Below are positions 6,983 to 16,027 of a stretch of DNA of 42,858 bases, one piece after another. A program made the position numbers and the translations under genes. Source of the DNA: Patescibacteria group bacterium UBA2023 (lineage in GTDB: Bacteria > Patescibacteriota > Gracilibacteria > BD1-5 > UBA2023); contig DDBV01000015.1 of the NCBI GenBank assembly GCA_002335145.1, forward strand, positions 36,784 to 79,641. The letters are read 5' to 3'. Under the pieces are notes generated by a model. That model did no database searches, was not told the DNA's origin, and worked only from the letters and a program-made list of their open reading frames with translations. The first letter of the stretch is position 1, and each line of letters begins with the position of its first letter.

Positions 6983-7816
6983 ATGAAAAAAGAAGTCTTT
7001 GAAAAAATAGTAGATCATGTTTGAGAAAGCTACTTTCAGGGTGCACATTTACTCGTACAAATAGCAAGCAAATTATACTTTTGCCACAATTCCAATGAGA
7101 AAGCTTTCGTGGAGAGAATGTGGACAGATAAATCTATCGACTTATGACTCCGCGTTTCAAAGCTCAATTGATTTGAAATATTGCTAAACCCAATTATTTA
7201 CAATTTCCGACATGCCACGGAAGAGTATTGCAAGTCTATCCTGCATTTATGATGAAAAGCAGAGAAGATAGAAACTCACGATACAAATTCTTTGATGTGG
7301 AATATAGAGCAACTGTTTCAGGAAAAATGAAGCACTCCGCCAAAACTGACTTCATTAAGGAATATAGTAGGTAGATATTCTATGGATGATTCAAGTAACG
7401 AAACGAATCGTTACTATGATAAAATTCATAGTTATGAGGCATACAAAGAAGACAATGAATGATTTATTAGCATGCAATACTTCTTTTATTTTCTGCCAAT
7501 AATTGACGATTGCGAAGATAGCGAGGATGCAAAAAAATTAAGAAAAGATGTGAAAAAGCTTTCAAACACAATAAGATGTCAAGCTAATGCTTTCTGAGAG
7601 GTGCAAAAATTATCTTCAGAGCATTACGAAAAGTATAGAAGTCTACTACTCGATGATAATGCAAGTCAAAATGAGATAACAAAACATAAACTTTGGTTAG
7701 ACTATTTTAAAAGTCATCACGACCCTAAATGAGTCTTAGACCAAGTTGAGCGAGATATTTCTCAAGCTTGGCTTATACTGCGGTGAATCTTAAGGGACTT
7801 CAAAGGCTTGTCGTAA
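6983..7816 (+). CDS. Cryptic UGA-rich gene, HEPN-like hypothetical protein
   Basis: Visible only when TGA is Gly: 277 codons from ATG 6983 to TAA 7814-7816, containing ten in-frame TGA (the first at 7022) and only three GGN glycines. No TAA or TAG interrupts the frame for 831 nt of AT-rich sequence, which is strong evidence that it is coding. The protein is mostly helical. Around residues 75-110 it has the pattern N-F-R-H-A-T-E-E-Y-C-K-S-I-L, then T-H-D-T-N-S-L-M-W. That recalls HEPN and related helical-bundle proteins, which have an R-H-x-x-E helix followed by an H-D/N-L-x-x-L segment; many act in toxin-antitoxin or abortive-infection systems. This is a pattern-level inference only. Its AT content and UGA use differ sharply from nrdA before it and the gene after it, suggesting separate acquisition. 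Confidence 0.8.
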
Positions 7817-7825
7817 ATACACTCT

Positions 7826-8323
7826 ATGCCCCTCTCAGACTTCTTCTCCATCTCCCTCACCGACCTGCCAGGCCTCGCCGGCGCCGGCTACCTGCTCTAT
7901 GCCTGGTGGCAGGACCGCCGGCGCGAGCTGGTGGTGTCGGTGTCGCGCACGGACGGCACGCACGAGGACGGCTCGCCCATGCATATCCACCATATCGCGT
8001 TCGCGAGCCGCGGGGTGTCGCTGTCTCCCGCGGACTTCCTGTCGCGTATAGATATCCGTCCGCCCCTCTACGACGACGTGGACACGTGGATCGGCCACTC
8101 GGTGGCGGGCGACTGGCCGCTGCCGCCGCTCGGCGCGGAGATCGCGGGCAAGCTCCACACCGAGAACATCGACAAACTCCTCGCGCTCGAGCCCTTCACG
8201 CTCGAGCCGGGCGAGCGATTCGAGATCGAGCTGCGCTCTCCGCGCGGCACGTCGCTCTCGCGGCCGCTGCGCATAGACACGCGGTTTCGCTCCGGTATCC
8301 GCGTCCGCCGGATCGGCGCGTAG
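7826..8323 (+). CDS. Hypothetical protein between the cryptic gene and nrdB (165 aa)
   Basis: A 165-residue protein starting MPLSDFFSISL, 9 nt after the cryptic gene. A short hydrophobic segment (LAGAGYLLYAWW, about 17-28) is followed by Arg residues and could anchor the N-terminus in the membrane. The rest looks like a beta-rich domain with many Arg, Asp and Pro residues. It contains no TGA and has the same GC-rich codon use as nrdA and nrdB, so it probably belongs to that block rather than to the AT-rich insert. No family recognised. Confidence 0.6.
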   Translation: MPLSDFFSISLTDLPGLAGAGYLLYAWWQDRRRELVVSVSRTDGTHEDGSPMHIHHIAFASRGVSLSPADFLSRIDIRPPLYDDVDTWIGHSVAGDWPLPPLGAEIAGKLHTENIDKLLALEPFTLEPGERFEIELRSPRGTSLSRPLRIDTRFRSGIRVRRIGA

Positions 8324-8329
8324 CGGGAC

Positions 8330-8358
8330 TTGCGAAATCCCCTCTCTCCGTCTATACT
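8330..8358 (+). promoter_or_regulatory. nrdB promoter TTGCGA-17-TATACT
   Basis: The -35 TTGCGA (8330-8335) and -10 TATACT (8353-8358) have ideal spacing, 22 nt before the nrdB ATG. No NrdR-like box was seen here, unlike at nrdA. Confidence 0.75.
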
Positions 8359-8380
8359 CCACGACTCTAACCATACGACC

Positions 8381-9451
8381 ATGCCATCCAAGAAAGACGC
8401 GAAAAAAGACGACCATCTGCTCGATCCCGTGCTCCTCTTCAACCCCGCCGGAAACGACGACGTATCGGTGCGGACGATCATCAAGGGGACGACCACCGGC
8501 CTCTTCAACCTGAATGCCGTGAAGTACCCCTGGGCCAAGAGCATGTACCAGGTCATGATCGGCAATTTCTGGGTACCCGAGAAGGTCTCGGGACTCAAGG
8601 ACGACGCCCGCATGTTCCACCAGGACCTGTCGGAAGACGAGAAACGCGCGTACAAGGGAATCCTGTCGTTCCTCATCTTCCTCGATTCCATCCAGACCGT
8701 GAACCTCCCGCACCTCTCGGACTTCATCACGAGCCCGGAGGTGAATCTCCTCCTGTCCATCCAGACGTATCAAGAGGCGATCCACTCGCAGTCGTACGCC
8801 ACGATCCTCGAGACCGTGGTGGACTCGCACGAGCGCGACGAGATCTACTACTTCTGGCGCACGGACTCCATTCTCCTGGAGCGCAACAAGTACATCGGAG
8901 CCATCTACCAGGACTTCATCGACGAGCAGTCCGACGCGAACTTCTTCCGCGCGATCGTCGCGAACTACCTGCTCGAAGGCGTGTACTTCTACAACGGATT
9001 CGCGTTCTTCGACACGCTCGTAGACGGCCTCAAAATGCCGGCGACCGGCCGCATGATCGCCTACATCCGCCGCGACGAGCTCACGCACGTGACGCTCTTC
9101 GCCAATATCATCCGCGAGATCCGCAAGGAATTCCCGGATATCTACGACGAGTCCGTGATCCTCGACATGATGGCCACGGCCGTGAAGCAGGAGATCGAGT
9201 GGTCGCGCCACATCCTCGGCGAGAACATCGTGGGAATCAACTCCCAGACCATCGAGGACTATACCCAGTGGCTCGCCAACCAACGGCTCGGACTCCTCGG
9301 CGTGGCACCCCTCTACCCCGAGACCATCGTGAATCCGTACAAGCACCTCGACCGTCTGCAGGATGCCAACGGCGACCGCAGCAACTTCTTCGAGTCGACG
9401 GTCGTGAACTACACGCAGTCTTCGAGCCTGAAGGGAAGCTGGGATTTTTAG
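8381..9451 (+). CDS. nrdB: Class I ribonucleoside-diphosphate reductase, beta subunit
   Basis: A 356-residue radical-generating subunit. All metal ligands are present: Asp 102 (FLDSIQ), Glu 132 and His 135 (QEAIHSQSY), Glu 199 (LLEGVYF), Glu 233 and His 236 (RDELTHV). The radical-bearing Tyr is at 139, four residues after the first His, as in class Ia and Ib enzymes. So this is not a Tyr-less class Ic form. The C-terminus SLKGSWDF matches the short peptide that docks NrdB to NrdA. The start at MPSKKDAKKD is preferred because an upstream in-frame ATG at 8330 lies in the promoter. No in-frame TGA. Separated from nrdA by two genes and driven by its own promoter. Confidence 0.97.
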   Translation: MPSKKDAKKDDHLLDPVLLFNPAGNDDVSVRTIIKGTTTGLFNLNAVKYPWAKSMYQVMIGNFWVPEKVSGLKDDARMFHQDLSEDEKRAYKGILSFLIFLDSIQTVNLPHLSDFITSPEVNLLLSIQTYQEAIHSQSYATILETVVDSHERDEIYYFWRTDSILLERNKYIGAIYQDFIDEQSDANFFRAIVANYLLEGVYFYNGFAFFDTLVDGLKMPATGRMIAYIRRDELTHVTLFANIIREIRKEFPDIYDESVILDMMATAVKQEIEWSRHILGENIVGINSQTIEDYTQWLANQRLGLLGVAPLYPETIVNPYKHLDRLQDANGDRSNFFESTVVNYTQSSSLKGSWDF

Positions 9452-9458
9452 AGACGGT

Positions 9459-9487
9459 AAAAAATCCCCCTTCCGGGGGGATTTTTT
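9459..9487. terminator. Bidirectional terminator after nrdB
   Basis: AAAAAATCCCCC, TTCC loop, GGGGGGATTTTTT. A and T runs on both sides serve nrdB and the convergent lipoprotein gene. Confidence 0.9.
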
Positions 9488-9501
9488 ACACTCCATCCTG
9501 G

Positions 9502-10587
9502 TTATTCCGGCCATGCGAGAATGCTGCCGGTGCCAGTCTGGTCCCAACGCCCCGGAAACTGTGAAAAATCGGTCGAAGGAAACTCATGCGTCTTACTGTC
9601 GAAGACAAATCGCAGCGGCTTGTCGGGACGGACGAGATTATAGTCCACATTGATCTCGCACGGGATCGGCCGCTCGAACACCCGAAGATCTCGGATAGTG
9701 TCGATGTCCGGCCAGTCTTCGCCATCACGGAGGAATCCGGCCGCAGCACACTGCTGATTTGAGCTATCACCATCGGAAAACACAAGAACGACGGCCGGGC
9801 TCAACGGAAACTCGGAAGCCGTGTCCATACGAACAAACGTCTCCGTACGCAGTGGTCCGCAGTCGGACTGAATGTGACGAATCTCCGAGATAACCGAGAG
9901 TGATGAATCGAGCAGTCTATGGGAGACCGTCCCCCCACACCCTCCACCGATGCCATAGCTCATTATGGCCTTGTCACCGCGTATTCCACCGAAGTGTCAG
10001 AGGGGCAAGTCAGGCACCAGAACCCTTCACACACGGCGATCCACGAAGACACACGGCGGAGAATACTCGCCCGGTACGGGCGTTGAGCATCCGCCCATCG
10101 GGTAATACTCGCCTCCAACATGAACGAACGGCGCGTACATCTCCCAAGTAACGTCAGAAAATTCGAGGAGAGCCTTAGGTTCCATCATACCTTCCTTGGC
10201 GAGACGCACGAATATATTCCCATGGTGCTGGAGTATGGCCGCCTGTTCTCAGAAGTCGAGACTCGGCCAAGATGCGATAATTTCTGAAATCATGGCGTCG
10301 TATTCTGTCCGGAGCGATCATGACAGTACGGCTCCGGTCCGGAGATTTGGACCGAGTTCGGGTACAGAAGGCTCGGATAGACTCTCAGTGACCCCATCGG
10401 ATGGTTGAGTGACATGGGTCTCCGAGAAGTCGCTCATCGCCGAGGTTATGGTGCCTGTGAGATTCAGGAGGGATTCGAAATCAACAACAATCGGTTCTTC
10501 CGGAGGCCGGGACGACCATGGGGTACCGCACGACGATACCACCAGAATACAAACAAGAAGTGTTATGAAAAATGCTACTCGTTTCAT
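9502..10587 (-). CDS. Putative lipoprotein, UGA-containing (361 aa)
   Basis: Reading TGA as Gly joins three fragments in the same frame into one 361-codon gene (TGA at 10318, 10249, 10027 and 9997; true stop TAA at 9502-9504). The N-terminus MKRVAFFITLLVCILVVSSC is a lipoprotein signal with lipobox V-S-S-C and Cys 20 as the lipidation site. A Pro/Glu linker follows, then a helical region and a Gly/Cys-rich C-terminal half with aromatic residues. It should be anchored on the outer face of the membrane. It lies 11 nt downstream of serS, so read-through expression is possible. No known family recognised. Confidence 0.75.
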
Positions 10588-10598
10588 GCGAAGGGAGA

Positions 10599-11864
10599 TT
10601 ATATCCTCTCCCGTCCACCCATAAACGGTCGCAGTACCTCGGGGATCGTCACGGTCATATCTTCGTTTTGGTAGTTCTCGATGATAGCAATGAGAAGTCG
10701 TCCCATCGCCATAGCGGTCGCATCATTCATGTGCACGTACTGCTTCTCGCCCGAGGCTCGCTTCACGCGGATGCCGAGGCGACGCGCCTGATAGTCGGTC
10801 ATGTAGTCAGACGTATGAGTCTCGCGGTACTTGTCCTGACCCGGCATCCACGTCTCTACGTCACGCTGACGGTAGTCCATAGACCCCGTATCACCAGAGG
10901 AATTGAAGACGACCCGATACGGAAGTCCGAGCGACGAAACGAAGTACTCTTGCAATGCAACGAAGAGATCTTGCTCGGCAAGTCCATCCTCAGGTGCCAC
11001 GAACGATTCCATTTCGATCTTGTCGAATTGGTGTACCCGAAGAATTCCCGAGACATCTCGCCCCGCACTCCCCGCCTCACCACGGAATGCCGGCGTATTT
11101 GCGAAGTATCGCAGTGGCAACTCGTCCTCTTCTAAAATCTTATCCATCGGAATCGGCCCGAGCGAATGCTCGGCACTCCCAATGAGCACCTGCCCCTGGT
11201 CGTGGAGAATATATCGCTCATCCATGGGATGGAGTCGCCCCATCTTCTCCATAGTCGACTGATTCACGATCACTGGTGGGATCGTCGGGATAAATGGCTT
11301 ATCCGAAACAACGAGACCATTATTAGCAATGATTCGAGCGAGCATCTCTCGGCTGGTAAGCGTCGCTGTCACGAACGTCGCGAGCGCATACTGTAAGAGG
11401 ACGAGATCCCCGAACAAATAGGTAAATCGCGCACCCGAGACCTTCGCAGCGGTTTCTTTGTCGATCCATCCACGAGCGACGCCGATCGTCTCATGATCGC
11501 GAGGAATAAACGTAAATTCACGAGGTGTCCCCACCATGCGCAGCACCTGATTCGATTCGTCATCATCCCCGTCCGGAGCATCGGGATGGAGAAGATTCGG
11601 GATCGACTTCCATACGGCTTCGTGCTCGGCTTCGAGTGTCTTGTATGCTTCTTCGAGAGCACGGATCTCATCTTTGAGCGCCTTAGCTCGATCGCGGTCG
11701 GTTGTTTTAGATTGCTCATTTTTAAGCGTATCAATACGGGTGCGCTCTTCTCGAAATCGCGCATCGAGGACAATAAAAGCATCAAGATCGACACTCGAAC
11801 GACGCCGCCGAAGGCTCTCACGCACGAGTTCTGGATCATTACGCAGGATTTTGAGATCGATCAT
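10599..11864 (-). CDS. serS: Seryl-tRNA synthetase
   Basis: A 421-residue class II synthetase that charges tRNA-Ser. The N-terminal coiled-coil arm that grips the tRNA long arm spans about residues 30-105 (Arg, Lys and Glu rich). Class II motif 2 is clear (FRGEAGSAGRDVSGILRVHQ) and the motif 3 region is MNDATAMAMGRLLIAIIENYQ. The start MIDLKILRNDPE is the standard SerRS N-terminus, so the longer frame starting 11 codons upstream is rejected. No in-frame TGA. The lipoprotein gene follows after 11 nt. Confidence 0.97.
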   Translation of the reverse strand: MIDLKILRNDPELVRESLRRRRSSVDLDAFIVLDARFREERTRIDTLKNEQSKTTDRDRAKALKDEIRALEEAYKTLEAEHEAVWKSIPNLLHPDAPDGDDDESNQVLRMVGTPREFTFIPRDHETIGVARGWIDKETAAKVSGARFTYLFGDLVLLQYALATFVTATLTSREMLARIIANNGLVVSDKPFIPTIPPVIVNQSTMEKMGRLHPMDERYILHDQGQVLIGSAEHSLGPIPMDKILEEDELPLRYFANTPAFRGEAGSAGRDVSGILRVHQFDKIEMESFVAPEDGLAEQDLFVALQEYFVSSLGLPYRVVFNSSGDTGSMDYRQRDVETWMPGQDKYRETHTSDYMTDYQARRLGIRVKRASGEKQYVHMNDATAMAMGRLLIAIIENYQNEDMTVTIPEVLRPFMGGRERI

Positions 11865-11952
11865 AAAACGAGGACAAAAAAAATACTCCCCAAGCATAGC
11901 AACAGGGAGCGAATTTGCAAGTTTTTCGAAATCGTCCGGGGCGAACGGTTTC

Positions 11953-12558
11953 CTATTCGATACGAGCCTTTTCCAGTGCTCTCCCTACCATTCTCTCGAG
12001 ACCATCGGGAGATCAATCAGACCCATATCGGGCACCATGAGAAAAAACGAATGTGGCCGAATCTGATCCACTCGGTACATGAAACGGGGATGCGGCAGCC
12101 GTGAGTTTTTCAGCGGCTTTCTCTGTAAGGGCTAGTTGGAGATCGCTCGGATCGGGCAAGTTCGGACTGAGTGCCAATATATCACTCGGTGAACGGATCT
12201 CCTTGAGTGCGCTCAGAATATCCGCGATGTTCGTGCGGACATCTTCCACTCTCTCAAAGAACATTCCAGACTCCGCTCGATCGAAAACCGAAAGAATCCT
12301 CTGCCAAGAGGCTTTCGCGACAGATGGGACATGTTTCATGGAAATCGTCCGAAACAATTCCACTCGCTGCACACGAAGCGTGTCGAATGCGATTCTCGCG
12401 CCGATGAGCAAGAGACGGTCTTCGAGTGCCGCAAGCGTAAGAAATACTCCCTCAAAGTAGCTAAGCGGAGTGTTGTTCTGTTCGAATCTCTTCGCTAGAG
12501 CCAAGACCTGGGGACGATCTTCCGATGAAATAGCGTCAAGGAGGGCGTTCGAGCTCAT
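11953..12558 (-). CDS. Hypothetical protein (201 aa), one UGA glycine
   Basis: MSSNALLDAISS opens a frame that passes a TGA at 12013-12015 and ends at TAG 11953-11955, giving 201 residues. The protein is mostly alpha-helical with many Leu, Ala and Arg residues and no signal peptide. It has a good promoter of its own (12590-12617). serS starts 88 nt downstream on the same strand, so the two may share a transcript. I do not recognise the family. Without UGA=Gly the last 20 residues would be lost. Confidence 0.65.
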
Positions 12559-12589
12559 ACACCGTACAAGTAAATGGATGTATCTCCTG

Positions 12590-12617
12590 ATACTATGCTC
12601 ATGATCATGTTTGTCAA
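12590..12617 (-). promoter_or_regulatory. Promoter TTGACA-16-TAGTAT
   Basis: Minus strand: consensus -35 TTGACA (12612-12617), 16 nt, TAGTAT (12590-12595). It drives the 201-residue gene and perhaps serS. Confidence 0.7.
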
Positions 12618-12636
12618 TAAATTTCTTACCTAATTC

Positions 12637-13893
12637 TTATCATCCGAACCCACGATCAATCTTCGCACGGATGATCCGCTCAAGCGCGATGGCAAGAGCG
12701 GCATCCCGCAGAGTCGATCCCGCGTTGATCGAACGGTCATACACAGCATCGAAGCTTGCGATCATACGATCCGAAAGTCTCGATTCCACCTCATCGCGGG
12801 TCCAAGAGAAGTTCATGGCATTCTGTACCTGCTCGAAGTAGCTGACTGTCACTCCTCCAGCATTGGCAAGAATATCTGGGATCACGGTTACTCCTTTTTT
12901 CGAGAGAGTCATATCGGCCTCGGGCGTGGTCGGGCCGTTCGCGAGCTCCACCATGAGTCCCGCGCGGATCTTGTCGGCATTATCGGCGCGAATCTGATTC
13001 TCCACCGCAGCGGGCACCAGAATATCTGCCCGGATCTCAAGAAGTTCATCATTGGTCGTAGTCAGGACGCCGGAATACTCCGAGATTCGCCGCCGCTCAG
13101 CCTTGATTTTCGATACCGTGCCGATATCGAGTCACGATTCCAGATGTATCCCCTCGCGCGAGTCGGAGATCCCGATCACCCGGACACCCGCATCCGCGAG
13201 GAGGTGAGCCATAGTCAATCCGGCATTGCCGCTGCCCTGCACGACAGCAGTCTTGCCCACGAGCGTCTCGCCAATACGTTCGTAGAAGCGGGAGAGGGCA
13301 ATAAATCATCCGAGTGCGGTCGCGCGGTCGCGTCCGAGACTGCCGCCGATCGAGAGCGGCTTGCCAGTAAATGATCCCGGCGCGGACTGTCCGGCAAGCG
13401 TCTCATATTCATCCGTCATCCAAGCCATGATCTCTCCATTCGTGTTCACATCTGGCGCAGGCACATCGAGTGCGGGGCCGAGGTCGTGGCGGAATGCCCG
13501 GACATAGGCCCGAGAGAGTCGTTCAAGTTCACGCCTCGAGAGAGACTTCGGATCGACAACAATCCCTCCTTTCCCGCCGCCGAGGGGTAGGTCGAGCACT
13601 GCCGTTTTGAACGACATCCACATGGAGAGGGCAATAGCCTCTTCGCGTGAGACCATGGGATGAAACCGGATCCCCCCCTTCGCGGGTCCACGGGCCGTAC
13701 TGTGACGACTGCGGTACGCGCGGTATGTGGCGAGCGAGTCGTCATCGCGGCGGATAACGAGCGATGCTTCTGCGACGTGTTCTGGGACCTTGATTGTTTC
13801 GAGTAGCTCGTCCGTGAGAAACTCCGAGAGCATAGGACGGACACGGGCGATCTGCGCGAGAACATTTTGATCGAGCGATGCGGTAGGTTGCAT
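12637..13893 (-). CDS. gdhA: Glu/Leu/Phe/Val-family dehydrogenase (glutamate dehydrogenase-like)
   Basis: A 418-residue enzyme once three TGA (13306, 13132, 12640) are read as Gly; the true stop is TAA at 12637. It should interconvert glutamate and 2-oxoglutarate plus ammonia. Substrate-side residues are visible: Lys 72 ([10 protein letters not shown]), Lys 96 (SFKTAV), catalytic Lys 108 (GGGKGGI) and Asp 148 (PAPDVNT). The Rossmann nucleotide loop is QGSGNAG. The TGA at 13306 lies in RATALGG, where relatives carry Gly at the junction to the cofactor domain. Length is normal for the family. Leucine or other amino-acid dehydrogenases share these motifs, so the exact substrate is inferred. It is divergent from the ATPase gene at 13996. 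Confidence 0.9.
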
Positions 13894-13960
13894 GGGGGTT
13901 GTTGCGGAGGAATAAAAGTCGTCATCCTAACGGATCATGATGAATCCGGCATTAAAAATA

Positions 13961-13989
13961 TGGGCAAATACGAAGTGATGTGCTACACT
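13961..13989 (+). promoter_or_regulatory. Promoter giving a probably leaderless mRNA for the PilB/GspE-type gene
   Basis: TGGGCA (13961-13966), 17 nt, TACACT (13984-13989). A start 7 nt downstream of the -10 would fall on the ATG at 13996, so the message may have no leader. A longer in-frame start (GKYEVMCYTG) exists upstream. Confidence 0.45.
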
Positions 13990-13995
13990 GGGATC

Positions 13996-15333
13996 ATGGA
14001 CAATGAAATCAATCCGAAACCCATGAGCGTACCGGAACCACAAAAAGAAATCGCCACAGCATTCAAGAGCGATTCATCGATTCGAACGGATGGAAGCGAG
14101 AATTTTCTCGAGCTCGCCACACGCGTACGTGATGCGCTGACGAAACAAAACAGCGACCTCGCGCTCTCACTCATGACACTCGGTGCGCTCTCACTCGGAA
14201 GTTCGGATATCCACTACGATGCGCACGAACTCGACATCGCTGTGCGGATGCGTATCGATGGTCGACTCGCAACGATCTTCACTCTCTCTCATAAGGAATA
14301 CAAGCTGGTGCTTGAGCGAATCAAGTACAAGGCCGAGCTCAAGATCAATATCACGCATATCCCGCAGGACGGAAAATACCGGATCATCGAGAATGGCGAA
14401 CGAATCGATATTCGTGTCTCCTCGCTCCCCACAACCTACGGTGAATCGGTAGTCTGTCGCGTACTCGACTCCGGAAAGTCCATCCCTCCCGTGGAAGCAC
14501 TCGGATTCATGTGGACAGCCAAACGCCAGATCGACCGCGCGATTGAGAAGAAGAATGGAATGATTCTCGTCACAGGACCCACTGGATCGGGAAAAACCAC
14601 AACCCTCTATAGTCTCCTCTCGGGACTGAATACTCCCGAGAAAAAGATTATCACCCTCGAAGACCCCATCGAATACGAGCTCCCGGGAATCGTGCAATCG
14701 GAAGTACGAGAGAAAGACGGGTACACCTACGAAAGCGGTCTCAAGGCCGTACTGCGACAAGACCCGGACATCGTGATGATTGGGGAGATTCGCGGCATAG
14801 AGACCGCGACCATCGCGACCCAGGCATCGCTCACGGGACACTTGGTTCTCTCGACACTGCACACCAAAAACGCGCTCGAAACCGTGGAGCGCCTCATGAA
14901 TATTGGACTCCAGCCCTATATCCTCGCGTCATCGGTCGACATGATCATCGCACAGCGTCTCGTACGCCGCATCTGCGACCACTGCCGCACGAGCGAACCC
15001 GCGAATCCAAGCCAGAACGCCATCATCCGAACGATCATGGGCAATATCGGCATGCACGCGGTAGAAAAAGCCAACAAGGAGGGGTTCACGCTCTACCGCG
15101 GAGCCGGATGCGAACACTGCAACGGCACGGGGTACAAAGGGCGCATGGGGATCTACGAGGTCCTCGTCTTCTCGGACGAAGTCCGCGACGCGATCCGCTC
15201 GGGCGCGAGTCCCCGACAAATCCTCGATATCGCGCGCAAACAGGACCTGGTACTAATGCAGGAGGACGGCGTGCTCAAGGCGATGCGCGGCAAGACCTCA
15301 TTCGAGGAAGTGTTCGGGGTATTGGAGATGTAG
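13996..15333 (+). CDS. Type IV pilus / type II secretion assembly ATPase (PilB/GspE family)
   Basis: A 445-residue hexameric ATPase that would power pilin assembly at the inner face of the membrane. Walker A is GPTGSGKT (194-201), the Asp box is TLEDPIEYELPG, Walker B is PDIVMIGEIRG (257-267), and the His box is STLHTKNA. A tetracysteine zinc site of GspE/PilB type is present: C-D-H-C (327-330) and C-E-H-C (372-375). The N-terminal domain is short, as in minimal pilus systems. The zinc motif favours an extension ATPase over the PilT retraction type. No other pilus gene lies in the window. No in-frame TGA. Confidence 0.9.
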   Translation: MDNEINPKPMSVPEPQKEIATAFKSDSSIRTDGSENFLELATRVRDALTKQNSDLALSLMTLGALSLGSSDIHYDAHELDIAVRMRIDGRLATIFTLSHKEYKLVLERIKYKAELKINITHIPQDGKYRIIENGERIDIRVSSLPTTYGESVVCRVLDSGKSIPPVEALGFMWTAKRQIDRAIEKKNGMILVTGPTGSGKTTTLYSLLSGLNTPEKKIITLEDPIEYELPGIVQSEVREKDGYTYESGLKAVLRQDPDIVMIGEIRGIETATIATQASLTGHLVLSTLHTKNALETVERLMNIGLQPYILASSVDMIIAQRLVRRICDHCRTSEPANPSQNAIIRTIMGNIGMHAVEKANKEGFTLYRGAGCEHCNGTGYKGRMGIYEVLVFSDEVRDAIRSGASPRQILDIARKQDLVLMQEDGVLKAMRGKTSFEEVFGVLEM

Positions 15334-15359
15334 TCACACTAAAACATAGGGGATATATT

Positions 15360-15379
15360 CGATACTTCAAGCAGTATCG
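15360..15379. repeat. Perfect inverted repeat CGATACT-6-AGTATCG
   Basis: 7-bp arms around TCAAGC, 20 nt before the start of the frame-disrupted gene and 27 nt after the ATPase stop. It could be an operator for the downstream gene or a weak terminator, since TTTTT follows after about 10 nt. Confidence 0.55.
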
Positions 15380-15398
15380 TCCAGATAGTTTTTGTGCG

Positions 15399-15945
15399 AT
15401 GCGGGATACTAACCCTATCCCAATCTTTGTGACCATTATCGACAATGCTGTACGAAAATTCCTCGAACTCGTTATACAAAAGTGACAAGAATCTGGATAT
15501 ACTATGGCCGCATTTATGCTCAATTATGCAATGAATTGAAATGGACAATATCTGCTTCTCGATGAGAAAAGTGAGATTTCTGAAAAAACAAAAAGGACAA
15601 AGTGGTACAAAGACTTGGTGTCAGACGCACTAAAAGAAGGAATGAAAAAATCCGCTTTGAGAATTCAAATTGAACGGAAGCTTTAATTTTGCCAACGAAT
15701 GAGGTGATCCACATTACGCGTTCGGAAAAGTACAGTATCAAATATGGGGGCAGGGCGTATCTTCAAATAAATCGATCTGGACGCTCGAAATTATTGATAA
15801 ATACGATTTCGATGCTAACGACGGAATTCGGACATGGTTAAGTAAAACCGGTATTCTCAATGGAGTTTGATACGAGTGACAGGTACGCGAAATTCTCAAA
15901 CCATTCGATTATTCAATCATAGTACGTGATGAAGGGACACTCTAA
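15399..15945 (+). pseudogene. Frame-disrupted gene, UGA-containing, unknown function
   Basis: Two overlapping frames look like halves of one gene. The first runs from ATG 15399 (MRDTNPIPIFVTIIDNAVRK), through TGA codons at 15483 and 15537, to TAA at 15684. The second opens near 15640 and runs to TAA 15943. It carries a well-composed domain (FKLNGSFNFANEGGDPHYAF, then KSIWTLEIIDKYDFD, then PFDYSIIVRDEGTL) but no ATG. Dropping one A from the six-A run at 15645-15650 joins them smoothly (EGMKNPLGEFKLNGSF), giving about 181 residues. So this is a +1 slip site, an indel error, or a recent frameshift mutation. The product is unrecognised; the second part is rich in aromatic and acidic residues. It lies in an AT-rich block unlike the flanking genes. 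Confidence 0.55.
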
Positions 15946-16005
15946 ATATGAAATACATCTTGTTAACGAAATTGTAACATCACATGGTTATTCTCGACGA
16001 GATCT

Positions 16006-16021
16006 ACAATAGCATTATTGT
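16006..16021. repeat. Operator-like inverted repeat ACAATA-GCAT-TATTGT
   Basis: 6-bp perfect arms overlap a TACAAT -10-like hexamer (16005-16010) just 7 nt before the ATG at 16028. The position suggests a repressor site for the membrane-protein pair, but no -35 is clear. Confidence 0.4.
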
Positions 16022-16027
16022 CGACAT

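Noticed and set aside
7835..9547. A 570-codon minus-strand frame antisense to nrdB and its neighbour
   Set aside because: Same effect of codon bias; composition is unnaturally rich in Val, Arg, Glu and His, and nrdB is certain on the plus strand.
15948..15977. Nine-codon frame MKYILLTKL
   Set aside because: Too short, with no conserved or regulatory context beyond chance.
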